In this document: positions 1-10,500 of the stretch, piece after piece | How the letters are laid out: each line of letters starts with the position of its first letter | Position numbering within the stretch: the stretch's first letter is position 1 | Source of the DNA: Limnomonas spitsbergensis | Lineage: Eukaryota; Chlorophyta; Chlorophyceae; Chlamydomonadales | Direction of reading: 5' to 3' | DNA length: 64,000 nucleotides | Assembly: GCA_037349105.1 (NCBI GenBank) | Contig: JAYJMM010000102.1 | Span: forward strand, 2,294,001-2,358,000 | Position numbers and translations under genes: made by a program | Notes under the pieces: model-generated | Databases searched by the model: none | Told to the model about the DNA's origin: nothing | What the model saw: only the letters and a program-made list of their open reading frames with translations

Positions 1-342
1 TCCTCGTCAGCCACTTCCCCTCCTGAGGGAGGGGGGCATGCCTTTCACCTGCCAGCTAACGGCCCTGACCCTGAGCCAGCTCCAGATCTAGATCCAGATC
101 CCAATCCCGATCCAGGTCCAGATCCAGTCTCTGCAGCTTCTACTTCTCGAGTGTTGGACGGCAGCATTATGGACCTGTCGTTGTTGCTGGGTTGTAGCTT
201 TGAAGAATACCTGCAACTGCTGGGGGCTGATGAGGAGGAGTTCACGACCTTTCGGTACCGGTGGCAGGTGGGTGGCTGGGTGACCAGGGTGCGATTGTGG
301 GCAGGTGTGGATCGGGCAGCGCATATCTTGCTGTCCTGCTGA
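1..342 (+). CDS. C-terminal part of an unidentified protein (5' end outside window)
   Basis: The reading frame is open from the first base to a TGA at 340-342. It runs through a low-complexity stretch of Asp-Pro repeats (about residues 21-42 of the visible part) and then a leucine- and acid-rich segment containing MDLSLLLGCSFEEYLQLLGA. A consensus-like donor, CAG|GTGGGT at 267/268, matches the donor style of the other genes, so the frame after 267 may be intron and the true end may lie elsewhere. An acceptor-like CTGCAG also ends at 136. No family is recognised. What is seen is only an open frame with plausible codon use; its being the 3' end of a gene is inferred. Confidence 0.35.
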   Translation, partial: SSSATSPPEGGGHAFHLPANGPDPEPAPDLDPDPNPDPGPDPVSAASTSRVLDGSIMDLSLLLGCSFEEYLQLLGADEEEFTTFRYRWQVGGWVTRVRLWAGVDRAAHILLSC

Positions 343-2288
343 GGCGCCAGGGATTGTGCTGATAACTTCGGTCGGGCTTGAGGGGAAATAATGCTAGGTG
401 GTAGGATCCTGAGCTTCAATGCTTGAATGCCTTTGATATTCTGGAGGTGTGTGAGGGGCTGATCGTATAGATTTGGCGATAGGCGATGTACACACAGAAA
501 TAAAGACTTATAGTGATTGGTGCCTGCTTGATTGCCCTTAAAGTTCCTGGCACTGCCCGATTTCATTTGCACTGATCGAGTTCGTTTGGCAAGAGGAGAT
601 TTTAATTTTGAAAAATGATGTCAGGAAGTCGCTGCCTGCTATTTGCCTGCTTGGATGTCGATGATTTTCCCATCCCTGCTCAGGTGCCCAGGTGCCCAGG
701 TGCCCAGGGGGGTCACTGGTTTTCGCTTGCTGTCCTAGCGTATTTAGTGCCAGTACCGGTTTACAGGCATAAGTCCCATGCATCAAATGTGATGCCCCGT
801 TGGACTGTAAAAACTTCACAAACTTCACAGGTGACGGATGGACGGAAGTGGAGCGGCATGATCACCGTCGTTGCATCTTTGAATGAGGAAGCGAGCTGGT
901 GATGACGGCTGCAAGGATTGAGGAACTTGGATAGGAATGACTGCGACAACGATTCCCACTTAACTGTCAGAGACCATGCCGACTTGCCTTCAGCCTACGA
1001 AAGGCCCCACCTTCGAAGGCCGCCGTTATAGAAAGGCCTTGGCGCAGTAATAGTTTATGAACATAAAATCTGTTGCGCAGAGACCAAAGAGGACGAAAGG
1101 GTGGGAAGTAAAAGCAGCACCATAAGATGAATAACAGAAGGAGTATGGTAGATCAAACCACGGTCTCCCTCATATCTTGAACCTGATTGGTGCCCTGTGA
1201 AGTAACTTCGCTGTTCGTCGGTTTGGTTGTTTTCATTTTTTGCTGTCCCCATCCTTTAGGGGAGGAAACTGTCAAAGTAATACAGATGTATATCAAATGT
1301 CAGTATTACATTTGAGTCTGTTTGAAGGGATCATAGGTGCTGACCAGGTTGTGAATCACACAGGTACTTTATTTCACGTGCTAGGTTAGCTTCACTTCCA
1401 CCACATGACGGCCAACTAAGGGGGGTACCTGGTGCAACAAGCCCTGCTGCGTGGGGAGCGTGCTGTAAATTTGACGACCTGAGCGAGTGCTCGGGCCTGA
1501 GTCCTGTCTTGGACAACATATGCAAGCCTTCCTCTGGGCTTTACACCATTGTTCCTCAAATTCATGTCAGGTGCCAAACCTTTTTGCGGGTGCCTGTGCT
1601 TAAAATATTACGCCCTGCTGGGGCACTTCGGCAGTGAATAGGCAAAACCTGACAGAATCAAGCTACACAAAGTGAAATTTGGCATGGTTGAAACTTTGCG
1701 TGCTTGAAACATTTCGGACGAGTCTGGTGAGTCTGAGTAAATCTTCCTGTGCTGGTCGTTTCTGGCCGACTCCACTAGGCCCATGCACCTCATCCCGGCC
1801 GCTGTGTGGCAACTGAAAGGATGGAACATGCATGGGCGGGATTGGCTAGGGGGTGGGTACCTGGGTAGCACCTTGAGGCGTGGGGCTTACAGGTATGCAA
1901 CGTTGCAAAGACGCATCACGTCTATATTTTTCGTTTGGCGTTGGCACGATTCCCAATGATTGCTTGCCCAGACGCCCAGCAGTCATATTTTTACAGTTCA
2001 ACGACCTTCAGGGCGATGCAGGGCTGCCATATTTTCAGTAAGACCCAGTAAATCCAGACCAATTGCGTTCACTCCATGCATCCAACCCGAAACACGCGTC
2101 ACGTCACTCATTGCGCGACGCACCTGACCGCTCCTCGGCGATTATAAAAGTTACAAAAAGTGGGAAAGTGTTAAGGATAGTGGTTAAAAATGGAAAGTTT
2201 GCAACCGATACCGTGCGAAGGTCTGTGTGGCTTTGAAGCCAGCACCTCCGCCCCCCAAGAACCTGGGCTGCAGCTGCAGCGCCTCTTG
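343..2288. other. Intergenic stretch with no supported gene
   Basis: Short open frames here have no recognisable domains and no consistent splice junctions. The only notable content is a repeat copy at about 705-830 that has an inverted partner at 57340-57460, with GGTGCCCA-type triplets just before it (680-705). Confidence 0.5.
705..830 (+). repeat. Dispersed repeat, copy 1 (inverted partner near 57340-57460)
   Basis: About 115 bp matches the reverse complement of 57340-57460 closely, including GGGGTCACTGGTTTTCGCT and GCATCAAATGTGATGCCCCG. Both copies read through in the same frame (peptide containing GGHWFSLAVLAYLVP and HKSHASNVMPR), but because the DNA itself is near-identical this does not by itself show coding. 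It is probably a fragment of an unidentified transposable element. Confidence 0.7.
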
Positions 2289-2298
2289 CTATAAATAT
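2289..2298 (+). promoter_or_regulatory. TATA box of the secreted repeat-protein gene
   Basis: CTATAAATAT lies about 30 bp before a pyrimidine-rich start region (about 2320). It is followed by a 5'UTR exon ending at a consensus donor (CTCG|GTAAGG, 2472/2473) that can pair with the acceptor TTTTTGCACACTGTAG ending at 2916, 14 bp before the ATG at 2931. Confidence 0.6.
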
Positions 2299-2472
2299 GC
2301 CTCGCAGTTATGCATACTTACTCGCACATCATCAGCTCGGACTCCCACCCAACCCAGCGGACATAGCTTCCGCAGCAGATAGCTTCTATCGCTAAGACAC
2401 GGAGGACAGCAGGTCGTCACTGCATTCGTTGCCCACGCACCGAAGCCCTGTCATCTATTAGTCAACCTCTCG

Positions 2473-2916
2473 GTAAGGGCTAGTATGGGCACCGGTCTGA
2501 TGGTAGCGGACGAGCGAGCGGATGTTGTAAACATCGATGTTTTGCCATTTCCCTTCAATTTTCCACAAGCGAGCTTTGCGTAATCAGGGACCATAATACC
2601 TATAACAGAATACTGCCGGCGTTGTAAACTGGAGAACTGGACGGACCGCAATGACCTTATCGTACCCGCTACGTACTACCGGTACCACTCATCACCTGCC
2701 CTGCTGCCAAAACAAATCAACTGTATCTGCTGCCTCACCCATTCAACTCAACCTGCTAGTGCTCAAAACTGAAGTGCCGGTGCCCTACCAGTGGCTACCA
2801 CCGACCCATCACATTATTCCTACCTACCCTGCCTGAAAGAAAGTCCTGATAGGCGCGCCAGTACAGGCCAATCATGTACCATACTGATGATCACTTCCTC
2901 TTTTTGCACACTGTAG
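2473..2916 (+). other. Predicted 5'UTR intron of the HGGPP-repeat gene
   Basis: Donor GTAAGG at 2473 and acceptor CTGTAG at 2911-2916, preceded by a T-rich tract, would join a leader starting about 30 bp after the TATA box to the exon with the ATG. The short frames inside it look like chance. Confidence 0.5.
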
Positions 2917-2930
2917 GCTCTTCCTCTCCA

Positions 2931-3686
2931 ATGGCACCCAAACCGTCCCGCATGGCTGTCGCCATCAGGGCCGCCCTCTTGGCCTGCGTGCTGCTTTGCG
3001 CCACTGTCGCTGCTGAGGAACGTGGCAAGGGCAAGGGCGGCCCGCCAGGTACCGACATGCTCGGCGGCCCCTCCGGCCACAATCAGACCAAGGCGCACAG
3101 CGGCCCCCCTGGCCACAACACAACCAAGGAGCACGGTGGACCCCCCAGCCATAACGCAACCAAGGAGAACGTCAGCCTGCCCAGTCACAACGAGACCAAG
3201 AAGCACGGCGGCCCCCCTGGCCTCAACACAACCAAGGAGCACGGTGGACCCCCCGGCCATAACGTAACCAAGGAGCACGGCAGCCTGCCAAGTCACAACG
3301 AGACCAAGAAGCATGGCGGCCCCCCCCACCATGTTGCACGCAAGCTTTTGGCAATGAATGGAGATTTCAAGGCTGGCGGCCCCCCCCACGACGGGGTTAA
3401 GGGCGGGGAGCACGGCGGCCCACCCCACAGTGCAGTCGGCGAACATGGTGGCCCTCCCCACAACGACAGCAGCGAACATGGCGGCCCTCCCCATGGGAAT
3501 GGCAAGCGAGGCGGCCCTTCTGGAGCTCGTCAGCTGCTTGAAGCTACCAGCGGCGACTCTAAGGATAAGATGCATGGCGGCCCTCCCCATGTGGACAAGA
3601 TGCATGGCGGCCCTCCCCATGAGGACAAGATGCATGGCGGCCCTCCCCATGAGGACAAGAAGCACGGCGGCCCTCCTACTGCCTAA
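2931..3686 (+). CDS. Secreted His/Gly/Pro-repeat glycoprotein (HGGPP repeats)
   Basis: A single coding exon of 251 codons. Residues 1-28 form a typical signal peptide (basic start, hydrophobic AALLACVLLCATVAA, small residues at the cleavage site), so the product is probably secreted or sent to the wall or extracellular matrix. The mature chain has two repeat zones. Roughly residues 36-140 carry GGPPGHN-x-TKEH-type units with nine N-glycosylation sequons (NQT, NTT, NAT, NVS, NET, NTT, NVT, NET, NDS). Roughly 145-251 carry HGGPPH units, ending in near-identical DKMHGGPPHE repeats. Two related islands, VARKLLAMNGD and GARQLLEATSGD, break the repeats. The histidine density could bind metal, but that is inference. 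An in-frame ATG at 2874 lies in the predicted 5'UTR intron, so 2931 is preferred. No family is recognised. Confidence 0.75.
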   Translation: MAPKPSRMAVAIRAALLACVLLCATVAAEERGKGKGGPPGTDMLGGPSGHNQTKAHSGPPGHNTTKEHGGPPSHNATKENVSLPSHNETKKHGGPPGLNTTKEHGGPPGHNVTKEHGSLPSHNETKKHGGPPHHVARKLLAMNGDFKAGGPPHDGVKGGEHGGPPHSAVGEHGGPPHNDSSEHGGPPHGNGKRGGPSGARQLLEATSGDSKDKMHGGPPHVDKMHGGPPHEDKMHGGPPHEDKKHGGPPTA

Positions 3687-5499
3687 TTGCTAGAATAGTA
3701 TGCTTTAATAGATCCTTGAATGATGAGTGGTGTGCATTTGCAACTTGCCTAAGACATGTAGATATTTCTCAGTCGTTAAGTCCTTATATATGAGACTACA
3801 GGAAATATTACCAGAGGGTTGCGAGAGAATTGTTTTCCTTTCGACCAAGGGCAGCTCGCTTGACAACCTCATTGCGCCCAATGCCTGTTATTATTTTTTC
3901 AATTTTTGCCATATAGTCTGATTAAATTGGTTAGCCAAGACATGTAGCACTTGACAGTGTCAGGAACACTCGTACATTAGTATTGCCTTAATGCCAGGCA
4001 GAATTTTACGTGTAAAGCTATCTGAAATGTAAGCCTGTGCCGCTCATCAATTAACCAAAGATAGGTGCATGCCCACACAAAAAAATCGACGATAGGTGCA
4101 CATGTGGGTCGCAAGTTAAGTACCGTACATCATTCACACAGTCTGAAGTAGGGTACTAGAACAGATGATTAGTTGGATTGACTGTGCACAGATGACTGAA
4201 AATGCCAACCAGTAATCCAAAAGGCCACTCAAAAGGTTGTCCACATACAAGTTAAAACAAGTACTAAAAAAAGTACACATTGTTACAGTAGACTACTCAG
4301 CAGGCTTGTGATATCCTGAGGGTCACATAATTGCGCTTGGCCTGGGCGGCCCCCCCCGCCACTAGAAGATGTTTACATTTGAGTTCATAACGTCTCAAGC
4401 ATCCCTTATTTCACACAGGTTGGGGTGATCAGTCGCCCCCACTACTTTTGACACCTTTCCATAGAGGAGTTGCCATGCAAGAATTTGCCAGCCGCCTGAA
4501 AGGAAAGCTCCTCAACAGCCTGCAAGCACAGCATTAACAAACCAATCAATCCAGACATAATCCAGGAAGGTGCAAGATTCCTACTGATATTCTCAAGGGG
4601 AGGGTAAAATATAGTCTCTAGCGAGTCTCATATGCTCTACTTTTCTTTCTGTCTGTACCTTTTCCCGTTTTCATTTTTAGTCAAGCGGCCAGGCCAGTCT
4701 ATGCAGGTAACACATGCCAGGCAGCCTGTGCTGGCAATCAGGCCCATGCAAGAATGCCTGCTCATGCGACCAAGCCATGCATGCAAAACCTTGAAGCCCA
4801 CTGCCTCATCTGACACGCGCTTAGTGATGGGCCATACAATGCACAAGAATTGCCATGCCGTCTTACAATACCTGTGTCACATCCATGTCGCACTAGATCC
4901 CCGTCTATATCAAACAGCCAATACATACCAAGAAGTTGAACACTCCATACATACAGTTCAGGCCATGTAGGCCGTTCAGGCCAGGCAAAAATATAGCAGC
5001 CCAGACTACACAGCCAAGCCTGCGTTGCCATGAAGCATGGAGTTTCAACCGACAAGCGGCCAGAAACGTACCATGCAGTCCAAATCACAGTAGTCCTTTT
5101 AAACACCTTATAAGTTATAAAGCAGCCAGGCCAGGCCATTCAGGGAGCACAGGCATGCAACAACTTCAGGCAATGTAGGCGATCAGGCCATGCAAGAATG
5201 CCAGCTCAAGCATGCAAGCCATGAAGGTCAACATGTCAAACAAGGCAGCCTAGTTGATCAAGAGGCATGCGCTCAGTGACGTGCCAAACAGTCCAAGTGA
5301 CGTCTTGAATGCACTTCAGCTCATCATAGTCTTCAGGTGAAAGCTTCCAATTAGCCACAATGTACTCGTGTGCAACGGTCTGGGGGTCTGGGAGCACTCG
5401 CCTCAAAACGCTGGACTCACGAATTACTGAGTCACGGCAAGCGGTCCAAGAGAATTGGAATGGGCAATTTTGTTTATGGTAACACAACAATATATTAAT

Positions 5500-5590
5500 G
5501 GTAAATACTAAATACTAAATACTATGAATAGTAAATACTAAATACTAAATACTATTAATGGTAAATACTAAATACTAAATACTAAAACCA
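5500..5590. repeat. TAAATAC microsatellite
   Basis: Seven-base TAAATAC units (TAAATACTAAATACTAAATAC) recur three times in the block, broken by short spacers such as ATGAATAG and ATTAATGG. Confidence 0.85.
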
Positions 5591-5820
5591 GCCCGAGAGC
5601 TGATAAAAAGTGTAAAATGCTTCACGTGTATCTTCGGAGAGGCCATTGTTGCCTTCCTGATACTCATATGCTTCTCAAGACGTTTCAAAGCTGAATTGAA
5701 GATATTAGATACAGTGCAGCAGACATATAAATCCATGATGCCGTGCTGGAATGTGGAGTTGCGGCGCTGGTCCTCTCAATGACGTTTTAATTACTATACT
5801 GGTATATATTGTTTAATTTA

Positions 5821-6003
5821 CCGTAGTCACGGACGTATTTCGTTGTTTTGATCGTTCTTCAGGGAGCAACGAAATCGACTGTGAAAATGTTTTGGACTGG
5901 AACTTTTCACGTTAAGGGGTAGCGAATCAAAAAAATCGCCAAAACAGCGACTTGTTAAGCAACAACGAAATTCGAAAACAACGAAACACGTCCGTGACTA
6001 CGG
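5821..6003. mobile_element. Tc1/mariner-like MITE with 30-bp terminal inverted repeats and TA duplication
   Basis: The left end CCGTAGTCACGGACGTATTT and following bases (5821-5850) pair with the right end ...ACACGTCCGTGACTACGG (5974-6003) over about 30 bp, with one mismatch at position 17. TA flanks both sides (5819-5820, 6004-6005), the duplication expected of Tc1/mariner or Stowaway-type elements. At 183 bp it has no coding capacity and would depend on a transposase elsewhere. Confidence 0.85.
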
Positions 6004-7410
6004 TACCGTATGATTGCTTTTACCGCGGTTTTACTCCGCTGCAAATTAATTATTTTTGAGGTGCGCGGGCGCTGCACGTGAAAATTAATTCAATAATCGC
6101 GGTCAGTCATGGGCCAAAACAAATATCTTGCGAGTGAGCAGACTAATTTACCGGTACAAAATCGCGCGCTAGCACGCGACTGGCAGGTTCCACATTCGTT
6201 CACTCATCGATCCTTGCAATCGCCTGATCAAATTGTCTTGTATACCATAACACGACTAGTCACTCAGATGAGCACTCTCTAGCAGGAATATGGTATCTAG
6301 TTGTTATAAGCCTTGCGCGGACCTGGATTGATGTTGCCATAGCAACCGCGCGACTAAAAAAATAGTTATTAATATAAAATCGCGGCGCAGAGTTATGTGT
6401 TCTTTTGCAGCGCGGTAAATTACCTGTACTAAAAAAAAATGGGCGTAAACCCTATCCGGCTGTATGGTAGGTACATTTTAATTCGTTGGGTGCATGATAA
6501 TGTCTGTTTCCATGTGGGCAAGGAAAGAGATTTACGGGTCGGCCTACCTATCATGTAAGAATGGCGTCTTGATGCAATATGTGGTCTGGAAAGGACTGCC
6601 TCCCCTTGACCCCTTATTCTAGGACAAACCATGTAAAGGTGTATTTTCTACTGGACCATGGCGATCCTTGTCGTCAGATGAGTCAGCGCCCTCATCGTCG
6701 TGTTCAGGGATTCTCAGCAGGTTGCCTCTGCAGGTGCCTCTGCAGGTTGCCACTGCAGGTTGCATCTGCATATTCCATCCTTTGGCACACCTGAATTCTT
6801 CTGATAGTAGAAATCGTGTTCTGTACTTTTAGTTCTGCACTTCCCACCTCTCTTTGACATCACAAGGCAGTTGTGCTCGCTTGCAGGGATCGGTGTCCGC
6901 GTAGTTTTTTCTGGCACAGGCTGCTGAAGCTGCTTGCACTTAGCGTGGACGCCATGGGGATCCTGGCACTCCAAGCTCCTTGTCAGCATGACATCATCCT
7001 TTTCGTCTCAATCCAGCCCCTTCATCAGCTTGGTGTTCATGCAGTCCATGCTGAGCAGGGGCGCCTTGCAGGCCTTCAGCGGGCACAGATGGATGTGTCT
7101 ATCCACAGCCAGTGGTCCCAAATCTGAGCAGCTTGGAGCATGGAGGGTTGGGATATGATGAGCTGAGGTCAGATCAGGTAGAATGTTTGCACCACTGGAA
7201 GGCATTGAGCAGGTACTGAAAGGGAAATCTGATTCATGACGAATGTATTCCTACCACAAGCCTGTAGCACTGCAGGGCTTTGTCCCAGGAGGTCGTCGAC
7301 TTATCAGTTTTTTTATCCGACGAGGTGGATGTTCTCTAACATCATGTCAATGCTGAAACGTCAAAATGTTTTCAGGAATTGGGCTACCTTGGTTTCGTAA
7401 CCCGTTCTCC

Positions 7411-7420
7411 TTTATATAAA
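7411..7420 (+). promoter_or_regulatory. Probable TATA box of the WRKY gene
   Basis: TTTATATAAA sits 124 bp before the chosen ATG at 7544. This leaves room for a start site near 7445 and a leader of about 100 bp, and supports starting the protein at 7544 rather than further upstream in the same open frame. Confidence 0.5.
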
Positions 7421-7543
7421 CCCTCAAAACCCCCGTTGAAAGACTTAGTCAAAGCCACCCCCACAGCGTCAGTGGCCAAGAGTACGGAGGCACGAGGCTT
7501 CAACACAAATGTCCATTCGTTGCATCTTCTAATTACCAATATC

Positions 7544-10500
7544 ATGGCCGAACGCCCTGGATTGGAGCAGGGGCGACCTCCTTACTCGCAACAGACTACG
7601 AGGACTCCCAAGTCTGGCTGGCTCACGGCTCCTTTTACAAACCCAAGCTCAACAGGGGAATCACCAGTCTTCCTGCCCCTTATTACGGTGAGGTCATGGC
7701 AGACAGTCAGTCCGAAGTTGCTTTGACCGATGCCACTTACACAGCGCTACCATCCCCGGCGCCCCTGCTGTCTTGCAGATCGAGCCTAGCCCAACGACAG
7801 GATTGCAGCATATGATCCCGCCTCTATTCCACGGCTCGGCGACCCGGAGGGGCCTTGCCAGCAGGCAAAACGAGTCGAACATGCATGCCGGGAATGCGTC
7901 AGCCTCAGCGCCAGCACAAGAAGATGGTATTGATGTGGTAAGATGATTGTTGTCACCTTCTCTGACCGCGGTCTCCCTCATGAGCCCTCCTTCGGGTCGA
8001 AAAATGCATCATTGGCGCATGTCATGCGTTCCTGGTGCAAGACACATGTCAAGAGACTCAATTTTGACTCTGTCGCCTATACGCGACTGCTCAATCTTGC
8101 CAGCCGTTAATAGACCTGTCAAATTGACGCTCACGGTCATCCCTGCCTCCTTCCGTGTCGGGCTGCAGGTGCTCAAGCACGAGTACGAGCCGTCCTCGGC
8201 GCCCCAAGACGGCATAGCGAGGGCTGCTAACCATGATGGCTGGCAATGGCGGAAGTGAGTTGTTGACGCTGCCTCCGTGGACGAATGTCACTCTGAAATG
8301 AGTGATGACCTGTGTACAGGTTGCCTGGTCCTACCTGTTGGCCCAGTGAGCTTCTCCTTGTCTTCATGCACTATCCGGCCTCTGACCAATCCCTGTCCTC
8401 AAAGGGAGCCCAAGTGCCTAGCGCTATACGCACCCATTAACACAATCGAGGCGCCAGACCATGACTCCAATGAGGTCCAGCATCCAAGCGCAGACCCCTC
8501 ATATGGCCCCTTATGACTCCCCTCAGTCAAGCCTCTGCCCGCCTGCTATGATCCTACTCTGACTTCCCCCTGGAATCATAAATCCTGATTGAACACTGCC
8601 AACTAAGTCAGAACCCGAGTCTAAGCCGGGCATTCTTCTCGCTCCACACTTTCTTGGAACTTTGCTTGGCTAGGCTGGACACAGGCGCTGATCAACAGCA
8701 CATTAAGGCCTGTTCAGATTTTGCAGCGGAAGCCTTCCGGGCACCTGTAAGACTTCCCTAGCTAGCTCACTTCCCTTCCTGAACAACTGGCTCTGCCTCC
8801 CTCCACCAGATATGGTGAGAAGATTGTCAAAGGCAGTCCAAACCCGCGCTCCTACTACAAATGCAGCCACTCGGGATGTTGCGCCAAGAAGATTGTGGAG
8901 CGGAATTCCCAAGGAGAGATCCTGGCCACCGAATATAAGGTACAGCGTCAGATCAGCCGCGCAGGTCTCGGCCCTTCGGGGGAAGGGTGCCCCAGTGATT
9001 CCCCCCCGTCTGCTGGTTTACTTGAGGCATGACCGCCGTCACCAATGGAGGGCAATAGCTATGGGACTGTGTCAGCTACTGGCCTTGATTCAGTAGCCAG
9101 GGCCATGAAGGTCGACACCATCAATGTAAACAGAGGAAGGGACTTCTGCAACTGCTGCCGGAACACCCAGCCTAGGACACCTCAACAGCTTTCAGGGCAC
9201 ACATGTCACTCGGGGGCTGCGCCAAAGACTCAGCTTTTACAAATATCCTGGCCGGGCAGGTCTGGCAGCCCTTGGAGGATGGACTGAAGTCTTTATAATG
9301 GAATCCCTCCTAGATGGATACCACGGCCCGCTTGACATCTGGTTCCTCTTCGCCCCCCCCTCCCCCTCCCTCCACAGAGTGATCACACACACCCTGCACC
9401 TTCCTCCGTCAAGGTCTCGCGGTTCAGGCCGAAGGCCAGGAACGAAGGCCAGGTAAGGGATCGAAACCACGGCCTTTCTGCATGACTCTCGGCCTGCCTG
9501 GCCTATGAATTTTGACTTTTACGGGCTGAGCTTTGAGCTTTTTTGCTGAGGAGATGAAGGGACAGGCTACTGGGCAGCTCCATCGACGGTGTATTCAGGG
9601 GGCCTCAATGAGCCTCATTGCTGACCGGAATGTCTTGCTGACTCCTCTGTGGATGACGCAACTTCCAGCGCTAATATTTGACCCGGTGCGTCCGGCTCTG
9701 CTCGCAGGCTGAGCCCCACGCCCTCCCGCCCTCCGTCTCCCACCTCATGGGGCTTTCACGACTGCCCAGTGCCCGGGGGGTGCGGGCGCTTCCTGACGCA
9801 ATGAAGATCAGCGCTGATGGTGGGTGCTCAAGGCACTTGTGACTGGGGGGCACTGGCGATGCTTGGCTGTCAGGGCACTTGTTACCGGGGGGCACTGGCA
9901 ATGCTTGGCTGTCAAGGCACTTGTGACTGGGGGGCACTGGCGATGCTTGGCTGTCAAGGCACTTGTTACCGGGGGGTACTGGCGATGCTTGGCTGTCAAG
10001 GCACTTGTTACCGGGGAGTACTGGCAATGCTTGGCTGTCAGGGCACTCGTTACCGGGGGGTACTGGCAATGCTAGGTTCTTCAGGTAGGACCCTTAAGCA
10101 CAAAATGCACCACCCAGGCCAGGCTGAACCTTCGGGCCTTGCTTGCCCCCCCTTGGCAAAACATCCTGGGCTTGTCGAACGTGGCGACTTTTCACTCTTT
10201 CGCGGTTATGGTAAGAGTGAAAAGTCTTACCGTAACTGCAATTTACGGTAAGACTTACCTGATCTGGTCTCTGTGGTCCCTGCCTCCGACAGATGACGCG
10301 TATGAGGATGAGGAGGATGAGATGGACGACGACAACGCATACGAGCCTTTGTTGCCCCTCCGCTCGGCTCCTCAGGATGTGTCAGCGGCATTCCGCGCAG
10401 CTGCTGCCGTGCGACAAATGAACCACCAGCTGGCTGAATCGCCCAGCAAGCGGCTGGACGCGCTCGCCGGTGGGTCGCGATGAGGCACGGGCGGGAGGGC

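Larger units (their letters stand above)
3687..7410. other. Intergenic region with MITE and simple repeats
   Basis: No gene can be supported. About 4640-5240 contains diverged direct repeats built from phrases such as AGGCCATGCAAGAATGCC (compare 4735-4800 with 5165-5220). 5500-5590 is a TAAATACTAAATACT microsatellite. 5821-6003 is a MITE. About 6015-6425 is AT-rich with scattered TTTACCGCG and CGCGGTAAA blocks facing each other, possibly a second, decayed inverted-repeat element. Confidence 0.5.

Noticed and set aside
9196..9454. Alternative WRKY exon giving YKGTHVTRG
   Set aside because: It would lose the second zinc histidine. The acceptor at 9377 has a strong pyrimidine tract and restores a canonical H-T-H with the right spacing and frame.
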